Assembly: GCA_020348625.1 (NCBI GenBank)
Contig: CP070752.1
Coordinates: forward strand, 176,460 to 188,804
Origin: Deltaproteobacteria bacterium
GTDB lineage: Bacteria; Desulfobacterota; DSM-4660; Desulfatiglandales; B25-G16
DNA length: 12,345 nucleotides
Direction of reading: 5' to 3'
Shown here one piece after another: positions 5,903 to 12,345 of this stretch (position 1 is the first letter of the stretch; each line of letters opens with the position of its first letter). A program made the position numbers and the translations under genes. The notes below the pieces were generated by a model. That model ran no database searches. It was not told where the DNA came from and saw nothing but the letters and a program-made list of their open reading frames with translations.

Positions 5903-6109
5903 GGGATGGTCATGAGGCCTTTTCTTATGCTCCAAGGCTCTCCCGCTGAAAAGCGGGGTCTTTTCAGCGGCTCATCTGCGTCCCGCTTCGGAGAAGCGGG
6001 GCTCCGCATTCCCCTCCACAAGCTCGGGGCTGCGGTTTCCCCCACATCTGAGCCACGAAAAGACAACATCCTCCCCCAGTCGCAGCAGAAAAGACCTCAT
6101 GGCCATCCC
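5903..6109. repeat. structured inverted-repeat element, copy A
   Basis: This 207-base unit is related to copy B at 12145-12336. It is bounded by 23-base inverted repeats with two mismatches (5903-5925 and 6087-6109). Inside are: hairpin CCCGCT-GAAA-AGCGGG (5942-5957); a long stem of TCTTTTC, a bulged A (5966) and GCGGCTCA (5959-5974) with TGAGCCAC and GAAAAGA (6049-6063); hairpin CCCGCTTC-GGA-GAAGCGGG (5982-6000); and hairpin CCGCA..CCCC/GGGG..TGCGG (6004-6035). Positions 6002-6044 match copy B at 39 of 43 bases. No transposase is present and no convincing target duplication flanks it. It lies upstream of the promoters of the 90-residue gene. It could be a non-autonomous mobile element (MITE-like) or a structured RNA. 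Confidence 0.85.
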
Positions 6110-6158
6110 CAGAGTGCAGTCAATTTGATGATCTCAGCAGTAATTAGCCCTGTTTTCC

Positions 6159-6190
6159 ATTATTCCAGTACTCCACTACTCCATTTCTCC
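6159..6190. repeat. degenerate tandem octamer, four copies
   Basis: ATTATTCC, AGTACTCC, ACTACTCC and ATTTCTCC follow one another without gaps, 50 bases beyond copy A of the structured repeat. No function is evident. The rest of 6191-6415 has no gene; it contains a TATAAT at 6211-6216 without a matching -35. Confidence 0.55.
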
Positions 6191-6415
6191 AGAAGAACAT
6201 CGGCGTGACTTATAATCGTCATGAGCCCGCTCTGTGGCCGGATCAAGGCCCCGTTGCTGGATTCTTTACTTTTTGCTTATCCCGTAGTATGAAGAACTGG
6301 CCTCACTTCCTCGGAGAGGAGTCTCAGCCTTGCATCTGTGGCATGGAAAGAACTCGTTTAAATACGCTATGGCCGTAGTACGAAAATATACCCTTGCCTT
6401 TGCGAGGTATTGTAT

Positions 6416-6913
6416 ATGCTGATTCCAGAATTCAAATCAAACGAGACGGTTAACAGATTGTGGTGGCTTCACGACTCGTTTTGGAACGCGGCAGTTGTCA
6501 GGGAATTGGGGCCTGTACAGGCAAACAGGCTCAATCTTGCGGTAACGGAGAGAATTTTTCGGATGCTCACCCTCATCTTGCTTAGAGAGAAGACCATTAC
6601 GCGGCCGCGCTCCATTCAAGAGCTCATGTTGGTTTTTAAGACGGTCTGGAACAACGCCTTTTTTGACGGCCTTTATGTAAACGAGCCGATTATCTATAAA
6701 GGCGATACGGCAATTTGGAAGGGAAGCAGATGCCACGCGTATGACTCTGTAAATAAGGCAGACATGTTGGATGGATATGAATGCGCATGCCCGGCACTCA
6801 GAAATGGGGTCATGAAGGCATTGCGCCTCAAGCCAATTCACGGAATCAGGGAGAGTCTTGTGAAGGGGGACGGCAGATGCGTCATTACGATTACCTTTTC
6901 CCCCAAAAGCTAG
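6416..6913 (+). CDS. DUF6125-like protein (related to V4R/ATC-hydrolase-type families)
   Basis: From ATG 6416 the product has 165 residues. The N-terminal half is helical with LWWLHDSFWNAAVVRELG followed by QANRLNLAVTERI, a pattern typical of small DUF6125 and L-2-amino-thiazoline-4-carboxylate hydrolase-like proteins. The C-terminal part has an ECACPALRNGVMKALRL block and then IRESLVKGDGRCVITITF, resembling the small-molecule-binding fold of that group. The two Cys of CAC could bind metal or take part in chemistry. No signal peptide. ATG 6416 is preferred because GAGG at 6404-6407 lies 8 bases upstream; the frame also opens at TTG 6410, too close to that site. It is probably co-transcribed with the Cys-rich gene that follows after 148 bases. 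Function is unknown; the family call comes from pattern memory. Confidence 0.65.
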   Translation: MLIPEFKSNETVNRLWWLHDSFWNAAVVRELGPVQANRLNLAVTERIFRMLTLILLREKTITRPRSIQELMLVFKTVWNNAFFDGLYVNEPIIYKGDTAIWKGSRCHAYDSVNKADMLDGYECACPALRNGVMKALRLKPIHGIRESLVKGDGRCVITITFSPKS

Positions 6914-7061
6914 CTGTATCCGGGAGATCCGTAAAGAGAGGTGAAGAAAAGTCGGAAATCAATCGGGGAGAGTGCTGCCTGCTCCAGAAAGGAACAGCCT
7001 AAGTGAAACGTCTTACGAAGGCTGGCGCAGGGCGGTGAGTTGGGTCGAGAAGAGGAAGGGC

Positions 7062-7310
7062 ATGGACTATATTACCTGTAATGCCAAGAAGAACAGGCCC
7101 AGGGTCAATGTGGCCGTGTGCGCGAAGTGCAGGCGAAAGAAGGGGTGCCCCGATTATCGGAACTATTGCCAGTTCCCTTTGTTTCCGGAGCTATTGGAGA
7201 AAGCCGGAATAACCAAAGAGGCATTCATAAGGTCCAGCAGACGGATAAGGACTAAATCCGTACCCAGTGAAATCCTGAATCAACCAGAACAACTTATGCT
7301 TGATCTATGA
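7062..7310 (+). CDS. small Cys-rich, probably metal-binding protein
   Basis: From ATG 7062, with AGAGGAAGGG just upstream, the product has 82 residues. It starts MDYITCNAKKNRPRVNVAVC and carries six Cys: C6, then CAKC (20-23), C29 (KKGC) and C36 (RNYC), a spacing suited to a zinc or iron-sulfur knuckle. The linking segment is very basic (RPRVNV, RRKK). The tail is FPLFPELLEKAG, then RRIRTKS, ending LMLDL. The basic face suggests nucleic-acid contact, but this is inference. The frame is open further upstream to GTG 6972 (112 residues), whose initiation site is poor. It follows the DUF6125-like gene and converges on Nnr. Confidence 0.6.
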   Translation: MDYITCNAKKNRPRVNVAVCAKCRRKKGCPDYRNYCQFPLFPELLEKAGITKEAFIRSSRRIRTKSVPSEILNQPEQLMLDL

Positions 7311-7392
7311 GCGTAATACACGTGCTGAAACCCGATTGTGTGCTATATGAGTAAATTGCGGTTTTTCAGGAGCCAGGCTCTCATCTCTTCTC

Positions 7393-8967
7393 CTACACCA
7401 GGTAGATGCTTTTGTAGGTGTCCTGAATGATCTCTTCCAGATTTTCCCGGCAACACTGAATGGCCTCAGGCAGATAGTCCATGATATCACCGGCTATGAT
7501 GCCGTCTGCGCCTATGTCTCTCATTGCAAGGTCCCCGGCCATACCGTGGATAAATGCACCCATCCGAGCACTCTCTCCGGCTGAAAATCCCAGGCCGAAC
7601 ATGGCTGCAATGGTTCCTGCAAGCACATCTCCGCTGCCCGCGGTTGCCATGCCCGGGTTTCCGCTCATATTAATGAAGACGCGCTCTTCAGGATAACCGA
7701 TGAGCGTGTGTGCTCCCTTCAGTATGATAAAGGAGTTTAGGTCTTTGCACGTCCTCGATAAAAGGGGGATTTTATTCCTATTGATCTCTTGAATGTCTGC
7801 TTGAGTGATCCGCGACATCTCGCCAAGGTGAGGCGTCAGGATTGTCGGTTCTTTCCTCTTTTTGATTATGTCGATCTCCTTGGAGATGGCCGTGATTCCG
7901 TCACCATCTATCACCAGGGGTTTTTCTATCTTTGCCGTGAGCTCCCGCACCAGCTGCTGCGTTTCTTCGTGTACGGATAATCCCGGCCCTATAATAACCA
8001 TATCAACGCCTTCTGAAAATTCCAGAAGCTCATCTTTTGCCTTGATTGAGATGCTTCCCCTGTCCGTTTCCAGCTGTGGCACAAACACGATTTCACTTCC
8101 CTTTGTCGCCAGGAAATTCGTTATTGACCCCGGTGAGGCCAGATAGGAAAGCCCTCCTCCTGCCCTCAGAAAGGAGAGGGCGGAAAAGTACGGTGCACCC
8201 AGGTAGTTGGAAGAGCCTGCAATAAAAAGGGCCTTGCCGTAACTGCCTTTGTGGGTATCTTCGCCTCTTTCAGGGATCGGCAGGGGATCATTGGTCTCAA
8301 CGGTAATGGTGTCGGCCTGGTAGTGGGAAGGGGGAAAGGAGATATGGGTAACATACAATTTGCCGCACAGGTCAAATCCGGGGAAGAGCAGGTTTCCCCG
8401 TTTCGGTAGTCCAAATGTCACGGTATAGTCGGCTTTGATGCTGCATCCCATGATCTGGCCTGTGTCACCGTTTACCCCGGAGGGGATATCAACGCTGAAT
8501 ACGGTTTTAGGGTTTCGGTTTATCAACTCAATTGTTTCTCTATACAGGCCATCTACTTCCCTGGTAAGTCCCGTACCGAATATGGCATCAACAACAGCAT
8601 CACAGTGTGAAAGGGCGCGTTGAGCCTGCTGTGCTGAAGTGAGCCGGACAATCTCAATGGGCATGGCGGCAATCATCTCGAAGTTGTCCTTGGCACAACC
8701 GGCAAGTTTCTCCTCATCTCCCAGGAGAAATACCGTGACCTGCCCCCTGTTCGAGTGGAGCTTTCTGGCAATAACGAAGCCGTCACCACCATTATTGCCG
8801 ATTCCGCAAAAGATGCTAAATCTCTTCTCCTCTATGCCGAATTCGCTCTGGATTACGAAGTATACTGCCTGACCGGCATTCTCCATGAGAATCAGGTCGG
8901 GGATCTTGAATCCCTCGATTGCCCCTCTGTCGAGATTTCTCATCTCTTCTACCGTTGATACCTTCAT
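7393..8967 (-). CDS. nnr: bifunctional NAD(P)HX epimerase / ADP-dependent NAD(P)HX dehydratase
   Basis: This 524-residue cytoplasmic enzyme repairs hydrated NADH and NADPH. The N-terminal YjeF epimerase domain (1-220) interconverts R and S hydrates: LILMENAGQAV (25-35), FCGIGNNGGDGFVIARKL (53-70), DAIFGTGL (127-134), SVDIPSGVNGDTG (158-170). The C-terminal ribokinase-like domain (235-510) dehydrates the S form using ADP: HKGSYGKALFIAGS (239-252), TPHLGEMSR (378-386), NPGMATAGSGDVLAG (437-451, catalytic Asp447) and DGIIAGDIMDYLPEAI. Length is normal for the fused form and all key motifs are intact. ATG 8967 is preceded by GAGAGGTGAGAG. It appears monocistronic. The last residues (DTYKSIYLV) extend a little past the usual end. 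Confidence 0.97.
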   Translation of the reverse strand: MKVSTVEEMRNLDRGAIEGFKIPDLILMENAGQAVYFVIQSEFGIEEKRFSIFCGIGNNGGDGFVIARKLHSNRGQVTVFLLGDEEKLAGCAKDNFEMIAAMPIEIVRLTSAQQAQRALSHCDAVVDAIFGTGLTREVDGLYRETIELINRNPKTVFSVDIPSGVNGDTGQIMGCSIKADYTVTFGLPKRGNLLFPGFDLCGKLYVTHISFPPSHYQADTITVETNDPLPIPERGEDTHKGSYGKALFIAGSSNYLGAPYFSALSFLRAGGGLSYLASPGSITNFLATKGSEIVFVPQLETDRGSISIKAKDELLEFSEGVDMVIIGPGLSVHEETQQLVRELTAKIEKPLVIDGDGITAISKEIDIIKKRKEPTILTPHLGEMSRITQADIQEINRNKIPLLSRTCKDLNSFIILKGAHTLIGYPEERVFINMSGNPGMATAGSGDVLAGTIAAMFGLGFSAGESARMGAFIHGMAGDLAMRDIGADGIIAGDIMDYLPEAIQCCRENLEEIIQDTYKSIYLV

Positions 8968-9022
8968 CTCTCACCTCTCAAGGGATTATTGCGAGACGGA
9001 AATATTACAACTCCAAGACATG

Positions 9023-9047
9023 CAGGCCCGTATTTTCAAAGGGCCTG
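9023..9047. other. 7-bp perfect hairpin in the nnr upstream region
   Basis: CAGGCCC (9023-9029) and GGGCCTG (9041-9047) pair around an 11-base loop, between the TSUP gene end and nnr. Neither strand has a following U-tract, so it is not a standard terminator. It could be a processing site or leader structure. Two direct copies of AACCGGTC lie at 9185-9192 and 9219-9226. Otherwise nothing is seen in 8968-9227. Confidence 0.35.
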
Positions 9048-9227
9048 GCCACTTTCACGAACAAGCTACCATTATAGGTGTGCCCAAATCAATCCATTTC
9101 TGGTTACTGCCATTTGTGCGGCAGAGGTAACCGGAACAACCCTACGGGGAGAAAGCAAAGGGGATAGGGTGTAAGATTTGGAGCAACCGGTCAGGCATTT
9201 TGCGAAGCTAAGAGGGTGAACCGGTCG

Positions 9228-9980
9228 TTAGATGATGTTTAGAAGCTTCAGAGACATGATAAGTATGGCCACAACGAGGATGATCCGAATGAACCGCTCT
9301 CCCTTTCTTACCGAGAACTTTGCTGACCACCAGCCTCCAAAGGCATTTCCGGCTGCAAGGACCAATCCGAGCTTCAGGTCCACATTGTGGGTGAGAAAAA
9401 AAACGAATAGGGCGGGAATTGTATACACAAAGATAATGAATACCTTGTGCATATTCACCTGGACGAGGTCAAGTCTCACCAGATGATAAAGCGCGGCCAT
9501 AAAGAGGAACCCGACACCGGCCTGGACGAATCCTCCATAGAATCCGATAGCAAGCATGGCCGGATAAATGAGCAAGCTCCGAGCTTGTTGGCGACCGGTT
9601 TCCTGTGTTTCTTGATTTTTTCTGGGCAACAAAATGGTGACGATAATCCCGATCAGGACACAGGCCAAGATCTTCTGGAAGAGTTCATCGCTGATCCTTG
9701 TGGCGACAACCGCCCCCGCTATGGCTCCCGGCAGGGTGAAAACAGCCAACCACAGGCTCATCTTAAAGTGATGGTACTTCTCTTGTTTAAAGGATATGAT
9801 CCCGGAAAAGTTTTGGAAAAGCAGTGCGATCCTGTTGGTTCCATTGGCCAGCGAACTATGCAGCCCCAAAAAGATGAGGGTGGGTAAGGTGATCGTGGAG
9901 CCACCACCGGCCATGACATTCATGAAACCGGCAATGGAGCCCACCCCAAAGAGAAGCACTATCTTCAACAGTTCTTCCAT
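9228..9980 (-). CDS. TauE/SafE-family (TSUP) membrane permease
   Basis: The 250-residue polytopic inner-membrane protein has the TSUP signature GSIAGFMNVMAGGGSTITLPTLIFLGL near the N-terminus and its second-half counterpart YGGFVQAGVGFLFMAALY (153-170), showing the internal duplication of the family. About eight hydrophobic segments are visible (approximately 5-28, 40-60, 72-94, 103-117, 136-157, 160-177, 182-200, 205-250 in part). Family members move sulfite, sulfoacetate, taurine-related or other small anions, typically as exporters; the substrate cannot be read here. ATG 9980 has AAAGGTGA upstream. The gene has its own promoter at 10145-10173 and a leader of about 160 bases that can fold, so it may be regulated at the RNA level. 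Size is normal for the family. Confidence 0.92.
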   Translation of the reverse strand: MEELLKIVLLFGVGSIAGFMNVMAGGGSTITLPTLIFLGLHSSLANGTNRIALLFQNFSGIISFKQEKYHHFKMSLWLAVFTLPGAIAGAVVATRISDELFQKILACVLIGIIVTILLPRKNQETQETGRQQARSLLIYPAMLAIGFYGGFVQAGVGFLFMAALYHLVRLDLVQVNMHKVFIIFVYTIPALFVFFLTHNVDLKLGLVLAAGNAFGGWWSAKFSVRKGERFIRIILVVAILIMSLKLLNII

Positions 9981-10044
9981 TATCTATTCACCTTTCCGGC
10001 TCACTGCCCAGGCTAACGTCGCCGAAGGAGACTAAGAAGGAAGT

Positions 10045-10140
10045 CCCCCACCAAAACGAGGGTCAAGCGCTCCTCTCTCTGGAGCATTTCAGCATGAAAT
10101 CCGGGCTCAGTTTACCTACCTGCCGGGGCTTCAAGGTGGG
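10045..10140 (-). promoter_or_regulatory. foldable leader of the TSUP gene, riboswitch-like in layout
   Basis: On the minus strand CCCACC (10140-10135) pairs with GGTGGG (10052-10047), closing a domain. Inside it are adjacent hairpins ATTTCA-TGC-TGAAAT (10100-10086) and GCTCC-AGAGAGA-GGAGC (10085-10069). GAGC (10108-10105) can instead pair with GCTC (10085-10082), extending the first hairpin and breaking the second. No known riboswitch class was recognised. Confidence 0.35.
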
Positions 10141-10144
10141 AGCG

Positions 10145-10173
10145 AGAATAGAGGAACAGTGCTTCCGTGTCAA
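10145..10173 (-). promoter_or_regulatory. promoter of the TSUP gene
   Basis: On the minus strand a perfect TTGACA (10173-10168), 17-base spacer, TATTCT (10150-10145). It lies between the stop of the double-LysM gene (10205) and the TSUP ATG (9980), so the TSUP gene is independently transcribed. Confidence 0.65.
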
Positions 10174-10204
10174 GGCATAAGGTTGTCAATCAATCCGTTA
10201 GGCC

Positions 10205-11962
10205 TTATTGCTCAAATCTGGTCAAGTCCAGCACGTGATATCCCGATTTATTCAGAAAGACTATAAGCTCTTCGGCGATTCTTTTGTCCGTTGCCAGAAT
10301 CATTCGTCCTTCCCCATCTGCAAAGGTGATCCCTGAGAAGGAAAGTATTATGTTCCTTGGCTCAGGTCTTGCTGCGACTGGGAAGCGATGTTCCTTTGAC
10401 GCAAACGGAATTCCCAGAAATTCCAGGACACGCGCTGTGATCCTGATCGGTGGCCGATCCCTGGAGAGGGGCATAACGCGGATCCGGTGTTTTCTTAACA
10501 AAGATACAACATGAGGTGAGAGCCCTGTGAAGTCTATGATGCAATCTTGCCCTTGCCTGTTGAAAAAGATGTCCGCCTTTATGATGACATTAAACCCCGA
10601 GTCCTCTCCCCGATAAAGGGGCATCTCTAAGGTCCTTGAGAAGGGTTGGCCGGCTAGGTCCAGGAGGAGCGTGGTGAGAGGAAAGTCAACACCTGCCTTC
10701 ATCGTTATTTCCTTGAGGGCAGGTACCTCTGCTGTTGCACTATCCCAACCCGAGAGATCGGGATAATCGATCGCAGTGATACCCAATCTCGCCAGGTAAG
10801 CTTTCACTATTCGGGGCGTCTGCTCCGATGGACTGCTGATGAAGCTGAGGGCAATAATCCTGTCAGGGATATCCCCTTCTCCTTTCTGGGGTATAATGGC
10901 CCAGTCACCGGCAATGGTGATACCCACATCACCCGTTACCTTGAGATAATCCCCCGATTGCACAACCGTATGGTAATTACACGCGGAGAGAATCTTGCCC
11001 GTTGCTGTTTTCAGGTTATCATCCTGAGCGAGATGAACGATTCGGTAATCCTCCCAGTCCGTCTCGATAAGCCGACCGATCTCCTCCGGGAGTTGGTTAC
11101 TTATGTCCACAATGATCCTTCGACCGTTGTTCAGGCTCAAAATGGGAAAGGAGTCGGCCTGTAAGTTGACCTGACCCCCTGACTTGAGGGGAATAAACTG
11201 CTCACCGCTGTCAACCCATTCCTCACCCATCTGATTGAAGATAGCCTTAACCCCCTGCTTGAGGGCTAGGACCTCGGCACTATCCTTCTTTATCGGGGGT
11301 GGAGGTTTCCTTGGGGCAGGCTTCTCAGGTTGCGGCTTAATGGGCATTCTCACCATCTCCGGAGAATAGATAGGAAGCCTGATAACCTGGTTCGGGAATA
11401 TGAGATCGTAGTTTGTTAGCGCGGGATTAAATTTCTGTACGAGCTTTAAGTAATCTTCATAAGCGAAATCGGACGGCAGGTCGAACTTGTTCTTAATGAT
11501 CTTCGTTAGACTATCGCCGGGTTTGACCACATAATCCTCAAGATCCTCTTCATCTAGATCAATCAACTCTTTTTCAGGTTCTCGATCGAGCTCTTTTTCC
11601 TCTTCGTATCCCTTGGCGGATACGATATTAAGGGGGATCAGTATGGTTTCGCCGGGATGAATCAGGTCCAGATTGGTCAGAGAGGGGTTCAGTTTCTTCA
11701 CCTCATCGTAGAGCTCAGTGAAATTCGGTTTCTCGAGCAATCCCCTCCGTCGCATGATCTTCCAGATGTAGTCACCCTTCTTTACCTGATAGCGCTCATA
11801 AACGACCTCCCTGCCCCGCTCCCTTTTGACGGTTGCCCGTTGGACCAGCGAGATCGAAAAAGTGTCCTTCTCCTCCCCGTTAACACCCGGTGCCGATATA
11901 AACCCCAGAGGCATCAGGAGGGCAAAAAGGACAGCTATGCTTCTAAAAAGCCTTTTTTTCAC
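10205..11962 (-). CDS. secreted protein with two LysM domains and a C-terminal domain of unknown function
   Basis: The protein has 585 residues. A signal peptide (KKRLFRSIAVLFALLMPLGF, cleavage near 24-30) directs it to the periplasm. LysM1 spans 57-111 (RYQVKKGDYIWKIMRRRGL ... HPGETILIPL) and LysM2 spans 143-198 (DYVVKPGDSLTKIIKNKFDL ... PNQVIRLPI), both followed or preceded by NPxLTNxDLI. An acidic segment lies at 118-143 and a Pro/Lys linker at 208-226. Residues 228-585 form a soluble mixed domain without a recognised motif. LysM binds peptidoglycan glycan; the C-terminal part is presumably the effector. The start is GTG 11962 followed by AAAAAAAGG; no good ribosome binding site is visible, but there is a promoter at 12005-12034. 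Similar proteins appear typical of Desulfobacterota, as I recall. No hydrolase signature was found. Confidence 0.85.
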   Translation of the reverse strand: MKKRLFRSIAVLFALLMPLGFISAPGVNGEEKDTFSISLVQRATVKRERGREVVYERYQVKKGDYIWKIMRRRGLLEKPNFTELYDEVKKLNPSLTNLDLIHPGETILIPLNIVSAKGYEEEKELDREPEKELIDLDEEDLEDYVVKPGDSLTKIIKNKFDLPSDFAYEDYLKLVQKFNPALTNYDLIFPNQVIRLPIYSPEMVRMPIKPQPEKPAPRKPPPPIKKDSAEVLALKQGVKAIFNQMGEEWVDSGEQFIPLKSGGQVNLQADSFPILSLNNGRRIIVDISNQLPEEIGRLIETDWEDYRIVHLAQDDNLKTATGKILSACNYHTVVQSGDYLKVTGDVGITIAGDWAIIPQKGEGDIPDRIIALSFISSPSEQTPRIVKAYLARLGITAIDYPDLSGWDSATAEVPALKEITMKAGVDFPLTTLLLDLAGQPFSRTLEMPLYRGEDSGFNVIIKADIFFNRQGQDCIIDFTGLSPHVVSLLRKHRIRVMPLSRDRPPIRITARVLEFLGIPFASKEHRFPVAARPEPRNIILSFSGITFADGEGRMILATDKRIAEELIVFLNKSGYHVLDLTRFEQ

Positions 11963-12004
11963 GAGCTTTTCGCACCAGCAACTTATTGTTGAATAAACAT
12001 TGCT

Positions 12005-12034
12005 ATACTAAGGGTTAATTCGAAATCATGTCAA
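12005..12034 (-). promoter_or_regulatory. promoter of the double-LysM gene
   Basis: On the minus strand a perfect TTGACA (12034-12029), 18-base spacer, TAGTAT (12010-12005). The leader to GTG 11962 would be about 36 bases. Copy B of the structured repeat begins roughly 110 bases upstream. Confidence 0.6.
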
Positions 12035-12144
12035 GATCTTTCGCATGAGGCCCAGGATATACAATATCGATTATTGCTTTAACTCCGTAAGCACTGCCGT
12101 ACAAAGGCTATAGGTTTCTTTTTTGACGCGAATTCTCCTGACAC

Positions 12145-12336
12145 GCAAGACCATGAAACCCTTTCTTTCGTTCCAAGGCTCACGGGCTTGTTTTTTCAGC
12201 GACTTGTCTACGGGGGATCCTTGCCCCCTCCGCATTCCCTTCGACAGGCTCAGGGCTGCGGTTTCCCCCATACCCAAGTCGCGAAAAGAACAGCGCCCTC
12301 CCGCCAGTCTCTCAAGAAAGGATTTCATGGTCTCGC
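12145..12336. repeat. structured inverted-repeat element, copy B
   Basis: This 192-base unit is related to copy A at 5903-6109. It has 23-base inverted repeats with two mismatches (12145-12167 and 12314-12336); four more bases, TGAC at 12139-12142, match further out. Inside are: a long stem of a T-rich strand, a bulged A (12198) and GCGACTTG (12191-12206) with CAAGTCGC and GAAAAGA (12275-12289); hairpin GGGGG/CCCCC (12212-12228); and hairpin CCGCA..CCCT/AGGG..TGCGG (12230-12261) whose loop contains TTCGACAGGCTCAGG, similar to dispersed repeats I recall from Desulfobacterota genomes. The GAAA hairpin of copy A is absent. The minus-strand open frame here resembles one across copy A only because the DNA is repeated. 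Confidence 0.85.
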
Positions 12337-12345
12337 CAGTCAGTA

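Noticed and set aside
5854..6069. Minus-strand frame of 71 residues sharing GETAA and RKG-type blocks with the frame at 12071-12328
   Set aside because: The similarity comes from the repeated DNA element. Changes between copies preserve stems, not protein, and the frames have no ribosome binding site.
7370..7380. GAGCCAGGCTC palindrome between the convergent Cys-rich gene and nnr as a bidirectional terminator
   Set aside because: Five-base-pair stem with a one-base loop and no U-tract on either strand; cannot be supported as a terminator.
9185..9226. Two AACCGGTC copies as an attachment site or operator pair
   Set aside because: Eight bases only, overlapping the end of the TSUP gene region, with no integrase or regulator nearby.
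12071..12328. Minus-strand frame of 85 residues across repeat copy B
   Set aside because: Same reason: it reads through inverted repeats and hairpins and is probably one of the spurious proteins annotated over dispersed repeats.

Overview
The window looks like chromosomal DNA of an anaerobic Desulfobacterota (former deltaproteobacterial) bacterium, probably from an environmental genome. The clues are a PAS histidine kinase with the N-terminal coiled coil common in that group, a long double-LysM periplasmic protein, a DUF374 acyltransferase beside the end of an LptF/LptG permease, a peroxiredoxin/ferritin-like cluster, and many short lineage-type small proteins. No rRNA, tRNA, CRISPR array, transposase or phage gene was seen. 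Almost all genes lie on the minus strand. The exceptions are the LptF/LptG tail at the left edge and a two-gene plus-strand unit at 6416-7310.

Layout. 2-91: C-terminus of an LptF/LptG-type permease. 513-1816: minus-strand operon of a membrane-anchored LysM protein followed by a DUF374 acyltransferase, with a perfect TATAAT promoter at 1867-1895. 2115-3283: minus-strand redox cluster of a peroxiredoxin fragment cut at its peroxidatic cysteine, a short ferritin-like protein whose frame overlaps the cut, and a secreted isochorismatase-fold protein with Ala in place of the catalytic Cys. 3681-4466: PAS-HisKA protein without an ATPase domain. 4664-4948 and 5215-5487: two small proteins of unknown function. 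6416-7310: a DUF6125-like protein and a Cys-rich, probably metal-binding small protein. 7393-8967: bifunctional NAD(P)HX epimerase/dehydratase Nnr. 9228-9980: TauE/SafE (TSUP) permease with a long foldable leader. 10205-11962: secreted protein with two LysM domains.

The most notable non-coding signal is a repeat of about 200 bp present twice, at 5903-6109 and 12145-12336. Each copy is bounded by 23-bp imperfect inverted repeats and holds nested hairpins. The two copies differ in sequence in their stems but keep the pairing: I count seven two-sided compensatory changes and one hairpin replaced by a different one at the same place. This points to a structured RNA or hairpin-dependent mobile element, not a protein, although both copies contain open frames that resemble one another.

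Functionally the window mixes cell-envelope work (LPS transport, acyltransferase, two LysM proteins), oxidative-stress and iron handling (a damaged peroxiredoxin/ferritin locus), metabolite repair (Nnr) and anion export (TSUP). All calls come from reading sequence and recalled family motifs; no database search was run.
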